From Diphasiastrum complanatum (taxonomy: Eukaryota > Streptophyta > Lycopodiopsida > Lycopodiales > Lycopodiaceae), in NCBI GenBank assembly GCA_029204225.1, contig CM055111.1, positions 1,996,421-2,060,420 of the forward strand: DNA of 64,000 nt. The letters run 5' to 3'. The notes below the pieces were generated by a model. That model was not told the origin of the DNA. It worked only from the letters and a program-made list of their open reading frames with translations, and searched no databases. The position numbers were made by a program, and so were the translations under genes. Below are positions 62,431-64,000 of the stretch, in pieces. Positions within the stretch are counted from its first letter, which is position 1; every line of letters starts with the position of its first letter.

Positions 62431-64000
62431 GGATGGTTGGAGGGGTGTCCTATGTGGGCTGATTCTGTGATCAATTTGTATGGGCGCGGCCACGCAAAGG
62501 TCCGTTGGCAGGACCATCTCAAAGGGGGACCTTGTCTTTGTTACTTGTTAGTAAACCTGCCTGAGTGTCTTACTTGTATGTATTCGTGGGGAGTCTTAGT
62601 ACTCGTGCTTTGTCTGGTTTGCATGATTGCTTGTGATACAAGGAGCTGATGGCTCGAGAAGGAACCTTTTCTTTTGAAGGCTGATACCATCAAACAAAGA
62701 GGACTACAGAATCTGTGGGGCGGATTTGCAGTTCAAGTACTCACACGTGAACGACAACGAAACGACTCAATGTTTGCAAAGGATGGATGGCTAGCCTGTT
62801 TCTTGGGTTAGTTTCATTCGCGACAACGCCCACCAGACGCAAGCAGGAAGTCAAAAGTTGGAAAGGGCAATTTCAGGGGAGATCTTCTATGGAGCAGTTG
62901 GTCTTCATTTTGGGACGGCCACCTTCGGAACTGAAACTCACTGAGCATGGGTGATATCCAGTATCAGTTGGGTTTTTCCTCAAAGGGAAAAAAGACTAGG
63001 ATCCTCTTCATAGATTGGCAACAAGTTGGATCGAGCCATAATCCTAGCAGATGGGAAGCAAAGTGTTGGAAAGGCTTTTTGTCCGAAGAACTCTACTCTA
63101 AGTCCGATCAGCTGATTTATTAAGTGGAGGGGAACTATCACACACACCTCTCTCTTGGGGCAAATTTTGAATTAAAGTTGATCAAAATGGGGGCAATTCA
63201 AGGTGACCTAGCCATACTCACACGAGGAGACTGGCGAACTTTGGACCTAATAAGTTGACAAGTTTTTGTTGTGGAAAGGAAAGTTTGTTATAGGCTTTTT
63301 CTGGACCAGCAATGATGAGGAAACATATGAGTACGCTGGCTTGTGTTACGTGTAAGGCAGCTGATCAATGAAGGAACTGTGAAAGTTGAGTCTTGCATGA
63401 GAGACTTGGTATTTCGAACGGACGCTAAGGGACAGTTCGCGTTGAGATCGGATTAGTGCAAACTCTGGGTGCATGTTTCTGATTCAAAGAGAGCTACTTG
63501 AAGCCAAGCTCGATGTACACTTCTTGTTTTGACTGTGAGACAACTAACCAGTGATGGAATTGTGAAAGTCAAGTTTTGCGCGACGGACATGGTGCTTCAA
63601 ACAAACGCGAAGAGATAGTTCGGATGCGGATCAAACTGGTGCGACCCTTTGGCTTTCCACGAGGTCAATGGTTACATTTGGGCTGATTCAAAGAGCTACT
63701 TCAAGCTAAGTGAGAGGTGCATTGCGGAGTACTCAATCTTTGCCTACCTTAAAGAGCCATGATGGAAAAGTATCAAGATCAGGCTTGGACAAGGAGAGAA
63801 ATCAAGGTGCAGAAGCAACAAGGCACGGAGTGGACCATAAAGTGGGCAATCAAACGATAAATCCTTCGGCTCAGGGAGCCTTGATACCTGTGCGGAACCG
63901 AACAAACCTGGAGCTCAGGGAGCTCAACACAAAGTGCATCAAGGACAAATCAGGAGCTCAAAGGAGTTCCAAAGTCGAAAGCCAGAAGCGACAGGGGCGA
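62431..64000 (+). other. LTR-Z internal region, non-coding
   Basis: Collinear with the reverse complement of 47983-49780. Frames are short and lack motifs. Two old copies of a block about 230 bp long (about 63330-63480 and 63530-63690) share GAACTGTGAAAGTTGAGT-type and CGCGAAG/ACGCTAAGGGA-type words. Confidence 0.8.

Larger units (their letters stand above)
60324..64000 (+). mobile_element. LTR-Z: second copy of the ORF-less LTR element, runs off the window
   Basis: Same family as 46446-50595, opposite orientation. It has a complete 5' LTR, an intact tRNA-Met PBS, a leader of tandem repeats and an internal region without retroviral motifs. The last bases of the window match plus-strand 47983 and onward of LTR-X in reverse. 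About 300 bp of internal sequence and the 3' LTR are therefore missing. Confidence 0.9.

Overview
The window reads as plant nuclear DNA: spliced exons with GT-AG borders, long AT-rich stretches with no open frame, very long GA/TC dinucleotide tracts, and plant-type Ty1/copia and Ty3/gypsy LTR retrotransposons in many stages of decay. I cannot name the species. A large, retrotransposon-rich land-plant genome fits best. Host-like genic content is small: the 3' part of a leucine-rich-repeat gene at the left edge (18-1138), an unrecognised plus-strand gene split by a retrotransposon (45986-46445 and 50596-50859), and the C-terminal exons of a Ulp1/C48-like cysteine protease on the minus strand (51559-52117).

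Left third (1-25.7 kb). After the LRR exons come AT-rich DNA and several diverged tandem duplications. A plus-strand Copia element follows (5' LTR 4765-5582, PBS, gag, protease, integrase, RT, RNase H up to about 9.09 kb). Part of its integrase/linker has been inverted in place. Then come a candidate Gypsy-type LTR (10.84-11.35 kb) and a pair of about 550-bp direct repeats (13.8 and 16.4 kb) around an unrecognised minus-strand frame. A 32-bp-period CCAATCA array lies at 18.9 kb. A decayed minus-strand Gypsy element with a tRNA-Asp-type PBS occupies 19.94-25.69 kb.

Middle (25.7-45.5 kb). A plus-strand relative of that Gypsy (LTR, PBS, gag) sits head-to-head with it. An internally deleted minus-strand Copia with both LTRs lies at 30.15-32.75 kb. 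A second, related Gypsy LTR lies at 33.26-34.29 kb. The 5' end of another minus-strand Gypsy-like element follows (gag remnant, GAGTCA-rich leader, tRNA-Asp PBS, 0.93-kb LTR, 34.3-37.85 kb). Beyond a repeat-derived AT-rich stretch and a GC-rich island (41.5-42.1 kb) is the 3' half of another plus-strand Copia, whose 3' LTR has most of its length inverted.

Right third (45.5-64 kb). A 4.15-kb LTR element without recognisable ORFs (46446-50595, minus strand, 5-bp duplication GGTGT) is inserted inside an open exon, and the frame continues across the duplication. Past the C48 exons is a minus-strand Gypsy (about 57.09 to 52.4 kb) with an extra ORF between integrase and the 3' LTR. It is fused at its 5' side to a minus-strand Copia fragment. 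At 60324 a second copy of the ORF-less LTR family starts on the plus strand, with an intact tRNA-Met PBS and a higher-order tandem repeat in its leader. It runs off the right edge; by alignment with the first copy its 3' LTR should begin about 300 bp beyond the window.

The genes do not form a pathway. The main biological content is nested, inverted and recombined LTR retrotransposons around the remains of a few host genes.
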